NCBI RefSeq assembly: GCF_024385605.1
Contig: NZ_JANFOJ010000006.1
Coordinates: forward strand, 1-64,000
Source of the DNA: Sporolactobacillus sp. STSJ-5
GTDB taxonomy: Bacteria; Bacillota; Bacilli; Bacillales; Sporolactobacillaceae
Length of the DNA: 64,000 bases
Reading direction: 5' to 3'
The position numbers and the translations under genes are program-made. Below the pieces are notes generated by a model. It was given only the letters and a program-made list of their open reading frames with translations, made no database searches and had not been told where the DNA came from. Every line of letters starts with the position of its first letter. Position 1 is the stretch's first letter. Below are positions 1 to 7,940 of the stretch, piece after piece.

Positions 1-8
1 TAAGAAAA

Positions 9-29
9 ACCGGGCAAGAAGCGCCCGGT
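9..29 (-). terminator. Intrinsic terminator of the ABC exporter operon
   Basis: Read on the minus strand, a 7-bp GC stem (ACCGGGC/GCCCGGT) is followed by TTTTTCTTA about 20 bases after the stop codon of the permease gene. The same hairpin plus CTTA tail recurs at 5726, 6167, 17548 and 32192, so it belongs to a repeated terminator family of this genome. Confidence 0.8.
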
Positions 30-52
30 CCCCCTCCTGTAATTTATTACAA

Positions 53-1012
53 TCATGCTTTAATATCGCGCCGCGTGTAGAAAGCCCAGCCGACGAGCAC
101 AAAAATGGCATAATAAACAGCAAGCACAGCAAGTGAAAAGCCCAGAGTCATTTCATCGTGCAACGGTGTTCCGGTTGTATATTGTGTCAAATCCGTATTG
201 GCAAACAAAACATACTTCACCCAATCATACCGTTGCAGCAAACCCACAACCATCGAAGAGGCCATCATTGTAAAGATTGATAATCCGATCGCAAGGCCTC
301 CGTTTCTGAATGCGGCAGCAATCATGCCGGCGAAGGTAACCATCATGAAGAGTGAGACACAATTCAGCAGGTAGTCCTTCCAGATGGCAAGCAACCAGCT
401 GGACTGATGGACCGCTCCATTGTCATAAACCAGGTAAGCCTCGCCTGCACCGCCAAAGCCAAACAAGATACCTCCAAGCAGCCATGAGGCAATAAAAAGT
501 GTGATCAGGCAAACCACCGTGAATAGCAGTGCGGAAATATATTTGGAAAGCAGAATCTGAGTACGGTATATGGGACGGATTAGAAGCAGTTTAATCGTCC
601 CCGTATTAAATTCGCTAGCGATGGAAGTTGATACAATGATGATAGTGAAGATACTGATTACCATGATCATCAGACTACCGCCTGCACCTTGGACGAAGCT
701 CCAAAGCGTTTCGCCTTGCTCCGGCTTCAAGTTATGATCAAGCCGGTATTCGTTCATGGCAATCGATTTCTTAAAGTAGTAGGTCATTTGATCATTGCCT
801 TTTACGGATACTAATTGCTTGTTCAGTTCTTTATTTTCTTGAAGCAATGTTTGTTTCCAGTGCGGATCATCTTTAGGCTGATCGCCGGAAAATTTGATGA
901 TCAAACCTGCGGCAAGGATCAGTCCCAACATAATGATGATCATGACTTTTGCAGAACTTCTGCGGTAAATTTTCATATTTTCATTTTGAAGCAATCCAAA
1001 AAAGTTACTCAA
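53..1012 (-). CDS. ABC-2 type transporter permease
   Basis: A 319-residue integral membrane protein with about six hydrophobic segments, the first near residues 23-42 after a short cytoplasmic N-terminus, then a large extracytoplasmic loop up to about residue 105. This is the layout of BcrB/YxlG-like ABC-2 permeases that export peptides or lipophilic drugs. Its start codon overlaps the end of the upstream ATPase gene by 8 bp, which indicates translational coupling and a dedicated ATPase-permease pair. It is the last gene of a five-gene operon headed by a membrane protein and a GntR regulator. The substrate cannot be read from the sequence; bacitracin-like or cell-wall antibiotics are a guess from family. 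Confidence 0.85.
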   Translation of the reverse strand: MSNFFGLLQNENMKIYRRSSAKVMIIIMLGLILAAGLIIKFSGDQPKDDPHWKQTLLQENKELNKQLVSVKGNDQMTYYFKKSIAMNEYRLDHNLKPEQGETLWSFVQGAGGSLMIMVISIFTIIIVSTSIASEFNTGTIKLLLIRPIYRTQILLSKYISALLFTVVCLITLFIASWLLGGILFGFGGAGEAYLVYDNGAVHQSSWLLAIWKDYLLNCVSLFMMVTFAGMIAAAFRNGGLAIGLSIFTMMASSMVVGLLQRYDWVKYVLFANTDLTQYTTGTPLHDEMTLGFSLAVLAVYYAIFVLVGWAFYTRRDIKA

Positions 1013-1943
1013 CGCTCTTCCCCCCTGTTACTTCCAGGAATCTGTCTTCCAGTGATTTGGCGACGGTTCTAACACTGTAAATCTTGATTTTCGAGATGAC
1101 TAAGGTGTCAATGACCACCGGGATTTTTTCATGGTCAACCGGAACCTCAATGGTTGTTTCATCGGGAGCTTCCGCATCGATTGCAAGTTTATCCTTTAAA
1201 ATTTGTGCGGCGAGTCGGCTGTCATCGACTTGTATCCGTACTTTAGCGGCACCTTTTTCGATAAATTCACTGACTGTCTCAACGCCGATCAGCTTGCCCT
1301 TTTGCAGAATACCGATTCGATCACACATCAGCTGCATTTCCGCGAGCAAGTGACTCGACACAATAACCGCCACATTTTCCTCACGCGAAAGCTTATGCAT
1401 ATAGTTGCGCAGATCATGGATTCCTTGAGGATCAAGCCCGTTTGTCGGTTCATCTAAAATTAATACCGACGGGTGGTGCAGCAGTGCCTGGGCAACACCG
1501 AGCCGCTGGCGCATTCCAAGTGAATAGCGTTTTACCTTTTCGTGAATTCGATCCTGCAGTTCGACCAGTTTCACAACTTCCATAATCCGATCCTTGCTGA
1601 TACCGGGAATCATGCGTGCATAATGCACCAGATTTTGATAACCCGTAAGGAACTTGTACATCTCCGGATTTTCCACAATCGCGCCGACCTGACGGATTGC
1701 TTTTTTAAAATCGCCTTTGATACTGTGTCCCTGTATGTAAATATTGCCTCGGGTCATCCGCATCAGGCCAACAATCATTCGAATGGTTGTTGTTTTCCCT
1801 GCTCCATTGGGTCCGAGAAATCCAAATACCTCGCCGCTGTAAATATCAAAACTCAAATCATCAATAATCGTCTTCCGGCCGATCCGCTTGCTGACATGCT
1901 CCAGCCGCACAGCCGGTTTGTTTACTTCGGCATTACTGCTCAT
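1005..1943 (-). CDS. ABC transporter ATP-binding protein (BcrA-like)
   Basis: A 312-residue ATPase. Walker A is GPNGAGKT at residues 44-51, the signature is YSLGMRQRLG, and Walker B is VLILDEPTNGLDP. After the nucleotide-binding domain (about residues 10-225) there is a C-terminal extension of about 80 residues as in BcrA/NatA-type exporters. It overlaps the permease gene downstream by 8 bp and the preceding ATPase gene by 11 bp, so it probably pairs with that permease. The operon therefore codes two different ATPases, as in the ytr operon of Bacillus subtilis, where the ligand is linked to cell-wall-active antibiotics (family knowledge). Confidence 0.9.
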   Translation of the reverse strand: MSSNAEVNKPAVRLEHVSKRIGRKTIIDDLSFDIYSGEVFGFLGPNGAGKTTTIRMIVGLMRMTRGNIYIQGHSIKGDFKKAIRQVGAIVENPEMYKFLTGYQNLVHYARMIPGISKDRIMEVVKLVELQDRIHEKVKRYSLGMRQRLGVAQALLHHPSVLILDEPTNGLDPQGIHDLRNYMHKLSREENVAVIVSSHLLAEMQLMCDRIGILQKGKLIGVETVSEFIEKGAAKVRIQVDDSRLAAQILKDKLAIDAEAPDETTIEVPVDHEKIPVVIDTLVISKIKIYSVRTVAKSLEDRFLEVTGGKSVE

Positions 1944-2625
1944 ACTTTTCCACCATCCAATCCACTAGGCTCAAATTTTCATTACAACGAATGTCTTCGA
2001 CGCTTTTCTGCTCAAGGATCACTCCGTTCTTGATTAGAACAACAGTGTCAAGCAGCGGTTCAATTTCCTGCAATTCATGTGTCGTTAAAATTACGGTCTG
2101 CTTTTCCAAATCAATAAATGAAATCAAACCTTTAATGATTGAGCTTCGCACCATCGGATCCAGTCCGGAAAGCGGTTCGTCCATAAGAATGAACGGAACT
2201 TCACGGGCAAGCGTCACAACAATTTTTAACCGGCCGCGATTTCCTTTCGAAAGATGCTTGACCTTTTGATTGCGGTCAAGCTTCATAAAATCGAGCATTT
2301 CTTCAGCCTTCTCACGGTTAAAATCGCTGAAGGTCCGAGCATAGAAGTCGACGGTTTGAGCTACTGTAAAAAAAGAGTAATACGCGTCAAGCTCGGACAA
2401 ATACGCGACCTTCCGGCAGATTCTGCGGTTTGAGACTTCACCGTCAACCAGAACTGTACCGTGCGTCGGCTGAAGAAGCCCCGCGATCAGTTTCAATGTT
2501 GTCGACTTACCGCTCCCATTTGATCCGATCAGACCGACAATATGTCCGGGTTCAATTTGAAGACTGATGCCGTCCAGTGCTTTTTTCGTTAAATAGCGCT
2601 TCACTACTCCTTCTAACTGAATCAT
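1933..2625 (-). CDS. ABC transporter ATP-binding protein (YtrB-like)
   Basis: A 230-residue ATPase with Walker A GSNGSGKS near residue 36, signature LSKGNRGRL and Walker B FILMDEPLSGLDP. The length and the direct 4-bp overlap with a YtrA-type GntR gene match YtrB of the ytrGABCDEF arrangement. Its likely membrane partner is the 269-residue protein encoded at the head of the operon rather than the distal permease. YtrB-like is a family-level call; orthology is inferred. Confidence 0.85.
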   Translation of the reverse strand: MIQLEGVVKRYLTKKALDGISLQIEPGHIVGLIGSNGSGKSTTLKLIAGLLQPTHGTVLVDGEVSNRRICRKVAYLSELDAYYSFFTVAQTVDFYARTFSDFNREKAEEMLDFMKLDRNQKVKHLSKGNRGRLKIVVTLAREVPFILMDEPLSGLDPMVRSSIIKGLISFIDLEKQTVILTTHELQEIEPLLDTVVLIKNGVILEQKSVEDIRCNENLSLVDWMVEKYEQ

Positions 2626-2999
2626 TCTTTTTCCTCCTTTGTAACTAAATAATCCTTCAATCCAGCTAGCATTTCCTTGTCTGAATAACCCATTTCACGC
2701 ATTTCAGAAACAAAAAGATTAATATGACTGATCTTTAATTCCTCACGCATTTTTTGAAGAATGGCCGGATCCTCGGTCACAAAAGTCCCCTGGCCTCTTT
2801 TTTTCTCTACGATTCCGCTTTCTTCTAATTCTCTATAAGTTCGCTGCACCGTATTTGGATTCACACTAGAATCAATAGCCGTATCGCGCACGGACGGCAA
2901 GCGCTCGCCCATTCCGATTTCTCCACGGATGATCTTATTTTTAATCCGCTCGCATAATTGCAGGTAGATGGGAACTGATGTATTGAATGATTGTGCCAT
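2622..2999 (-). CDS. GntR family regulator, YtrA subfamily
   Basis: A 125-residue protein with an N-terminal winged helix (PIYLQLCERIKNKIIRGEI, then ERLPSVRDTA and NPNTVQRTYRELEESG) and a short C-terminal helical tail of about 50 residues without a large effector domain, which is diagnostic of the YtrA subfamily. These repress neighbouring ABC transporter operons. The gene overlaps the ATPase gene by 4 bp. Two similar 20-bp dyads, one upstream of this operon (3879-3898) and one upstream of the adjacent CPBP gene (4919-4938), are the likely operators. Confidence 0.9.
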   Translation of the reverse strand: MAQSFNTSVPIYLQLCERIKNKIIRGEIGMGERLPSVRDTAIDSSVNPNTVQRTYRELEESGIVEKKRGQGTFVTEDPAILQKMREELKISHINLFVSEMREMGYSDKEMLAGLKDYLVTKEEKE

Positions 3000-3042
3000 G
3001 CTCGCTTGCCTCCTTAAAGTTGATCTCTATATTCCTGTTCAC

Positions 3043-3852
3043 TTATGATGCTTCCAACTCGTGATCCGTAAGCCATGACGTAATGAGAAAAACAATCAGC
3101 GTAATCAGCAGATCGAAGACGATGCTTCCTAAATAAAGGGTATCTGAACCTAGTGAAAAGTCACTGAAAAGGCCCGATGTTCCGCCGTCCAATCCAGCCT
3201 TTTGAGGAAAAACGAAGCGAATTAAAGAAGCGTCTGGTATATGACCCCAGTTGGTGAGAAAATCGAAAATTCCTGATTGTGTCAGTTTGTTATCGACGTA
3301 ACTATAGATGCCAATCCCAACAATCAGTACGAGCCATGACCACTTCCCAATCCGTGAACGCATCGTGCGCCGAGCCGTCCAAAGGAACAGGAAAGTCACA
3401 CCGCCTCCGATTCCGCACCAAAGCAGAACCAATGCGGCCAGAACAGCCACGCGGAATAAAGAAAGCTGCGGCGGCAAATTTTTGCTTTGAGCAAGCGCGA
3501 TGCTCGCCCATGTATAGCCGCCAACCACTGCCGTGGTCACAATAAAATAGACCAATGCCCCCGCCAACTTTGCCAGCAGCATCGACCATGCGGGCAGCGG
3601 ATTCTGCATCCAGAGATGAAATGTCTTGCGCTCTTGTATCGCATTAAAGAGCAGATAGACCGGAACATAGAAAAGCAGACAAATGGTCAGCATCATGCCG
3701 ATAATCATTGGAGCTGCGTTCGAATGATCACCGAAACGCATATTCAGAAAAATACCCAGTCCCATTAATAAGAGCTGCAGAATTAGAAAAATCATGAATG
3801 CCATCCAGCCCAGCCGTAATTCCTTTTTAAATAATGTAAACCAAATTGCCAT
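3043..3852 (-). CDS. ABC-2-like membrane protein, first gene of the exporter operon
   Basis: A 269-residue protein with about six membrane segments (near 16-38, 47-70, 88-112, 130-158, 170-190 and 240-262). The N-terminus, WFTLFKKELRLGW, is typical of ABC-2 permeases (a basic stretch before the first helix). It lies 43 bp upstream of the GntR gene in the same direction and is preceded by the putative operator. It most likely forms the membrane half for the YtrB-like ATPase. No specific substrate can be assigned. Confidence 0.75.
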   Translation of the reverse strand: MAIWFTLFKKELRLGWMAFMIFLILQLLLMGLGIFLNMRFGDHSNAAPMIIGMMLTICLLFYVPVYLLFNAIQERKTFHLWMQNPLPAWSMLLAKLAGALVYFIVTTAVVGGYTWASIALAQSKNLPPQLSLFRVAVLAALVLLWCGIGGGVTFLFLWTARRTMRSRIGKWSWLVLIVGIGIYSYVDNKLTQSGIFDFLTNWGHIPDASLIRFVFPQKAGLDGGTSGLFSDFSLGSDTLYLGSIVFDLLITLIVFLITSWLTDHELEAS

Positions 3853-3878
3853 AGCTCTTTCCCCCGTTTTTATATCTC

Positions 3879-3898
3879 TGTATTAGTTTAACAGTACA
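3879..3898 (-). promoter_or_regulatory. Putative YtrA/GntR operator of the ABC operon
   Basis: On the minus strand the 20-mer TGTACTGTTAAACTAATACA lies about 27 bases upstream of the first gene. It is an imperfect dyad and aligns with the element at 4919-4938, sharing CTAGTGTRCT at the left and ACTARTACA at the right. Such a dyad next to a GntR gene is expected for autoregulation. The operator role is inferred. Confidence 0.5.
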
Positions 3899-3936
3899 CT
3901 AGATCAATAGTATTATCAAGCTCCGATGGTGTATAT

Positions 3937-4896
3937 TTACAATTTTTCAATGCCGAGAATAGTCACCACAAAATTAGTAAGAAGCAGCAGGATCACTGGA
4001 ATAGACGTAAAAAAGTATAGCCACAAACGTTTTTCCGGTTGCTTTTGACGTATGTCGCTTAACCATTTTTTTAAGTGATGCTTATTTTTATAAAGGAAGA
4101 TACCGATTGTGCTCATTAAAACAGCAGACATAATTAAGTCAAAAACAGTTGACCACACGGCTGAAGGAAGTGCGCTGTACAATTCACTGAACAGATTATT
4201 AGCAATGTGAATCAGTACGGTCAACCAGATACCATAGGTTTTGGCTAAGTAGCCAAGGACGATTCCTACCGAGAAGGCCATAGGAATCTGGATGATATTC
4301 CCGTGCATCATACCGAATAACAGCGCAGAAATCGTAATCGCAAAAACAGAACCGAACCGCTCCAAGCTGCGCATCACCGCGCCTCTATAGATAAATTCTT
4401 CAAAGATCGGCCCGATCAAGCATGTATATATGAACATACTTGTTGTCCTGGAACCTTCCAAGATCTCTCTTGACGGTTCAGCCGTGTATCCGAAAAGATT
4501 GAGCATCCACTCCACAGGATACATCACCGGTGTAATCATGGTATTCACCCCAAGCACTGCGAACAGCCCAAGAACAAATACCTTCACCGTCATCTTTCGC
4601 TTCGTCGTTCTCAGATCATAAGTAAAGAATTTCTTGCTCCGATAAATCAATAATGGGATAAAGGCAATCAAAACTGCCACAATCATCGGCCATCCGCTCT
4701 CACTCAAAGGTGTTACTACCTGCGCTTCAAGCTGCTGTTCCGTTAAATGAGGATGAAGAAACATCGTTTGTACAATCAAAGCAATTAGATAAATACCAAC
4801 AACACCCCACAGCGTTCCCGCCTGAAACAGAAGCGTAATCGCCAAGTGACGAAAGTATTTTTTCACTTTTTTTCGTTCTTCCTTGCGCGCGTTCAT
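3937..4896 (-). CDS. CPBP family intramembrane metalloprotease
   Basis: A 319-residue multi-pass membrane protein. The three CPBP (Abi/CaaX protease) motifs are all present: EEFIYR at residues 166-171, FGMMH at 194-198 and HIANN at 230-234, giving the glutamate, two histidines and asparagine that build the metal-dependent active site. About eight hydrophobic segments surround them. In Firmicutes such proteins often sit beside peptide or bacteriocin exporters and may give self-immunity or process prenylated or exported peptides. Here the gene lies just upstream of the GntR-ABC operon and carries a matching operator, which suggests joint regulation. Confidence 0.9.
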   Translation of the reverse strand: MNARKEERKKVKKYFRHLAITLLFQAGTLWGVVGIYLIALIVQTMFLHPHLTEQQLEAQVVTPLSESGWPMIVAVLIAFIPLLIYRSKKFFTYDLRTTKRKMTVKVFVLGLFAVLGVNTMITPVMYPVEWMLNLFGYTAEPSREILEGSRTTSMFIYTCLIGPIFEEFIYRGAVMRSLERFGSVFAITISALLFGMMHGNIIQIPMAFSVGIVLGYLAKTYGIWLTVLIHIANNLFSELYSALPSAVWSTVFDLIMSAVLMSTIGIFLYKNKHHLKKWLSDIRQKQPEKRLWLYFFTSIPVILLLLTNFVVTILGIEKL

Positions 4897-4918
4897 CTTG
4901 CATCCCCTCGATTCTCAT

Positions 4919-4938
4919 TGTACTAGTAATATAGCACA
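4919..4938 (-). promoter_or_regulatory. Putative GntR operator upstream of the CPBP gene
   Basis: Minus-strand 20-mer TGTGCTATATTACTAGTACA, an inverted repeat TGTRCTA-N6-TAGYACA. It overlaps a plausible extended -10 (TGCTATATT). In a 27-base ungapped alignment with the 3879 element I count 18 identities, including both outer half-sites. It suggests that the YtrA-like protein controls both transcription units. Confidence 0.5.
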
Positions 4939-5035
4939 CTAGTTCAATTAGATCATCAAAGATTTGTTAAACCGTATTTACGCCATTATCTTTAAAGACC
5001 TGTGTATGCTATAATGAACCGACAAATTTGAATAA

Positions 5036-5530
5036 ATGGAGTTGAAGAAATCTTTGCTACTTGATTACAATCAAAAATTATCGATTTTCGAATCGTTTCC
5101 TGAACTAGAGCGCAAATCTGTCTCACTGGGACGTGTGAATTTTCAATATCCGGGAAGTGCTGCAGATAAAAAAACCATCGTGTACCATTTGCATCCGAAT
5201 GGCAACGGCTATGTATATGCAAAGGGCATTGAAGGCTACGAGGCTGATCCGAAAGGCATGGTCAACATTCGCGACTTCTCCGAAGAGGAGCTTCGCACAC
5301 TGCTGAAAAAAGCAATCTTTGCCCTTTCTCCTGAAGGTGTTTATGAAAAAGAAACAGCAGACGGCAATGATCACGAACGATGGGTGACGCCAAGCGGACG
5401 CCAAGAGCTTGAAATCATTTATGACAACGAGCTTTGGAACGTCTATGCAGGCGACCAGCTCGATGGAACGTTCCGTACCTATAAAGAAGCAGTAGAATAT
5501 TTAGTTGAAGAAGGATTTATTAAGAAATGA
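5036..5530 (+). CDS. Conserved hypothetical protein, about 160 residues
   Basis: A soluble, acidic protein with no signal peptide or membrane segment and no family I can name. It reads as a real gene: it ends in a strong terminator, lies alone between divergent units and has a good -10 (TATAAT, 5010-5015). The start is uncertain. The ATG at 5036 has no Shine-Dalgarno, while a GGAG at 5038-5041 lies inside its second codon and could serve the in-frame TTG at 5054, which would give MLLDYNQKLS as N-terminus. The C-terminal part (about 125-164) reads like a small alpha/beta domain with GTFRTYKEAVEYLVEEG. Confidence 0.7.
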   Translation: MELKKSLLLDYNQKLSIFESFPELERKSVSLGRVNFQYPGSAADKKTIVYHLHPNGNGYVYAKGIEGYEADPKGMVNIRDFSEEELRTLLKKAIFALSPEGVYEKETADGNDHERWVTPSGRQELEIIYDNELWNVYAGDQLDGTFRTYKEAVEYLVEEGFIKK

Positions 5531-5536
5531 AGGAAT

Positions 5537-5562
5537 CGCCGCATAGCTGCGGCGTTTTTTTT
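5537..5562 (+). terminator. Intrinsic terminator
   Basis: Perfect 7-bp stem CGCCGCA/TGCGGCG with a 4-base loop followed by eight T, 6 bases after the stop of the hypothetical gene. Confidence 0.9.
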
Positions 5563-5686
5563 ACATGAGTAAAGAAAAGCTTATGATTTTTGCAAAACAA
5601 AGGATTGGGAACCAAACACGAAGGATGTGGGACGCCCGCGGTAAGCGAGCATTCGCAGCAGATTCAAAATCCGGATAGGTTTAAGA

Positions 5687-5758
5687 AGCTTTCGCTAAAT
5701 ATGCATATGTCCTGTGAAAGTAAGGACCGGGCGTTTTTTGCCCGGTTTTTTCTTACTA
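5687..5758 (+). repeat. 29-bp direct repeat plus conserved terminator, copy 1
   Basis: Positions 5687-5715 carry a 29-bp word (starts AGCTTTCGCTAAATATGCAT) that recurs exactly at 6100-6128. Each copy leads into AAGGACCGGGCG...GCCCGGTTTTTTCTTA, a terminator hairpin (here 5726-5746). The stretch 5600-5686 upstream looks like a decayed copy of the GC-rich element seen at 32035 and 17565, retaining GCCCGCGGTAAGCGAGC. No gene is visible between 5563 and 6462. Confidence 0.75.
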
Positions 5759-5772
5759 GAAAAGAAAACACC

Positions 5773-6087
5773 GCTGGTACGACGATAAGCCTCATAAGCT
5801 GCTGATTCCCAATCTGCTCTTATCAGTTGGGCGATGAGGTAAGCGTCCAATCTGATAAATAGAAGGAGAAATTACCCTTATTTAGAAAATGAACGAAAAA
5901 ATAGCTTAAATAGGCGGAAAAATTACCCTTATCGAATTGAAAAACATGAAAATGGAGGGTTTTGCTTTGCATAAGCGGAAAAATTACCCTTATTCACCGG
6001 CGAAACAAGCTCCATGGTGCAAATAAGCGGAAAATGTCCGCTTATTTTACTCGTTACCTAATGAAGGATCAGGATAATGAAACAGAA
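5773..6087 (+). repeat. 315-bp inverted repeat, left copy
   Basis: Reverse-complement match to 17197-17511 over exactly 315 bp with about seven mismatches by my hand alignment. Inside are three or four units of a palindrome-like word (ATAAGCGGAAAAATTACCCTTAT and variants near 5855, 5908, 5970 and 6021). It codes nothing. The two copies face each other across 11.1 kb of core genes. Confidence 0.9.
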
Positions 6088-6099
6088 AAGTGATGAAGG

Positions 6100-6197
6100 A
6101 GCTTTCGCTAAATATGCATATGTCCTGTATGCAACGGGAAAGCCACCGCACCCTGCGGAAGTAAGGACCGGGCGTTTTTTGCCCGATTTTTTCTTAT
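6100..6197 (+). repeat. 29-bp direct repeat plus conserved terminator, copy 2
   Basis: Exact second copy of the 29-bp word at 5687, here separated from the terminator hairpin (6167-6187) by about 38 extra bases. The two copies bracket the 315-bp repeat, so the left locus is built as word-terminator, 315-bp repeat, word-terminator. Confidence 0.75.
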
Positions 6198-6424
6198 GAA
6201 ATCAATAGTCGATGCAAGTACGCAAATTTGTGTGAATATGCCTCGATTTGCCTAACCGATCCTGCATCATCAATTGACACCTTCTGATTCTGATTTCCCA
6301 CATGAATAGCCAGCCAATTAACATGCATATTATTAATCTATACTATTTGTCACAATATTGATCATTTTATTTAAATTTATATTGACAGTATGTCTCTGGG
6401 CTACTAAACTATACTTGTTTAATT

Positions 6425-6443
6425 GAAAATGATTATCATTACC
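6425..6443 (+). promoter_or_regulatory. Fur box upstream of efeUOB
   Basis: GAAAATGATTATCATTACC matches the classical 19-bp Fur consensus GATAATGATTATCATTATC at 17 of 19 positions. It lies 20 bp upstream of the efeU start, so the operon should be repressed by Fur with iron. Confidence 0.9.
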
Positions 6444-6462
6444 GTTTTGGAGGTGCTTCACT

Positions 6463-7932
6463 ATGAAATTCGGTCGGTGCATCGGAGCATTTATACTGAT
6501 TTGCTTGATCGCGATGCTGTCGATGTATCCGCTACCAGCACATGCAGAAAAGGCAATTGATGTTTCTCCAGCGCTCAAGGATCTAAATCATGCAATCACT
6601 GCATTGCAGAACAATAAATCGGCAGAAGCAGATTTTTCTTCCTTTAAAAAATGGTGGCAGAACAATAAAACTGCCGTTTCGAAGAGTTCTCTTGACGCCT
6701 CGATCCAATTAAGCCAGGATATAAGCTCTGCGTCGTTGGATCTGCTCAATGGTGATCGAACAGAAGCGATAAAAAGTGTCGGCGCACTTCGACAGACACT
6801 CCAAGACTATCAAAGCGGTTTGTACGGCGGAGCCGCCAAGTCGGGACATCACTCTCTGTCTTCTTACATAACCGAGCTTGGCAACGCGAAACAGTCGATG
6901 AGTCAGAAGGATTGGGTCACCGCCGCATCTCAGGTCAAGCAGCTTCAACAGGATTGGCTGTCCGTTGAAGGCGATGTTGTCAGCCAATCGCAAAGCATCT
7001 ATACCGAATCTGAGAAAGATTTAGTTATGATGGATGCGTACCTCGCTGATTCAAAAACACGAACAAAAGCGCTGCCGCTGGTCGATGAAATGATCACAAG
7101 TTTGAAGCCGCTCGCATCAGCAAACTATGGAATGTGGGATGCTGCTCTGATTCCGATTCGCGAAGGTCTTGAGGCACTGCTGGTAATCGGTGCACTGCTG
7201 ACCTTTGCGCGCAAAGCAAATTCAAAGCCGGCAAAGGTGTGGATCTGGAGCGGAACAAGCCTCGCTGTGATCGTATGTCTTGCGGTCGGCGCGCTCGTTT
7301 CCTTTCTGCTCTCAGTCGCTGCCTTTGGAAACAACAATTCATTGATCAACGGTTGGTCCGGAGTGGTCGCAAGTCTGATGCTGCTTTATGTAGGCTATTG
7401 GCTGCACCGGAATGCGGACATTAAACGCTGGAACGCGTTTATCAAATCCAAAACAAGTCAGGCGATCAGTAAGCGAAAAATGATTTCCTTCGCCGTGCTT
7501 GCATTTATCGCCGTACTTCGCGAAGGAATGGAGACGGTCATCTTCTTAATCGGAATGGCCGGACGCATGCCGTACACGCAATTGGCAACAGGTATTGCCG
7601 TCGGTTTCGGCGTACTCGTTGTCATCGGCTTTCTCATGCTGAAGCTTGGCGTTCTGCTGCCGCTCCGTCCGTTTTTCATGATTTCAAGTTTTGTCATCTT
7701 TTACTTATGCTTCAAATTTATGGGATCAGGTATTCACAGTCTTCAAATGGCAGGCGTCCTCCCCTCAACGGTTTCAGAGGCCCTGCCGTCAATCAACAGC
7801 CTGAGTATTTTCCCATCATGGTACAGCACAGTTCCGCAGGCTATATGCTTACTGCTCTTCATCTTCATCATACTTAAAGAACAGCAGACAGCGTTATCAC
7901 ATAAAACACAAACACATGCCAAGGAGGCTTAA
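6463..7932 (+). CDS. efeU: EfeU, FTR1-family iron permease with extracytoplasmic N-terminal domain
   Basis: A 489-residue membrane protein that imports iron in the EfeUOB system (YwbL in B. subtilis). A signal peptide (about residues 1-28, ending PLPAHA) is followed by an extracytoplasmic helical region of about 190 residues, then the FTR1 permease with seven or so helices. The two iron-binding REXXE motifs are REGLE at 233-237 and REGME at 353-357. The start ATG has the SD GGAGGTG at good spacing. It is first of efeU-efeO-efeB, with gaps of 8 and 22 bp, behind a Fur box. E. coli EfeU lacks the N-terminal extension; it is normal in Bacillus homologues. Confidence 0.95.
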   Translation: MKFGRCIGAFILICLIAMLSMYPLPAHAEKAIDVSPALKDLNHAITALQNNKSAEADFSSFKKWWQNNKTAVSKSSLDASIQLSQDISSASLDLLNGDRTEAIKSVGALRQTLQDYQSGLYGGAAKSGHHSLSSYITELGNAKQSMSQKDWVTAASQVKQLQQDWLSVEGDVVSQSQSIYTESEKDLVMMDAYLADSKTRTKALPLVDEMITSLKPLASANYGMWDAALIPIREGLEALLVIGALLTFARKANSKPAKVWIWSGTSLAVIVCLAVGALVSFLLSVAAFGNNNSLINGWSGVVASLMLLYVGYWLHRNADIKRWNAFIKSKTSQAISKRKMISFAVLAFIAVLREGMETVIFLIGMAGRMPYTQLATGIAVGFGVLVVIGFLMLKLGVLLPLRPFFMISSFVIFYLCFKFMGSGIHSLQMAGVLPSTVSEALPSINSLSIFPSWYSTVPQAICLLLFIFIILKEQQTALSHKTQTHAKEA

Positions 7933-7940
7933 TAATCATT

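Noticed and set aside
6382-6415. Promoter TTGACA / TATACT of efeUOB
   Set aside because: Both hexamers exist but are 22 bp apart, too far for a sigma-A promoter; the true -10 or -35 is unclear.
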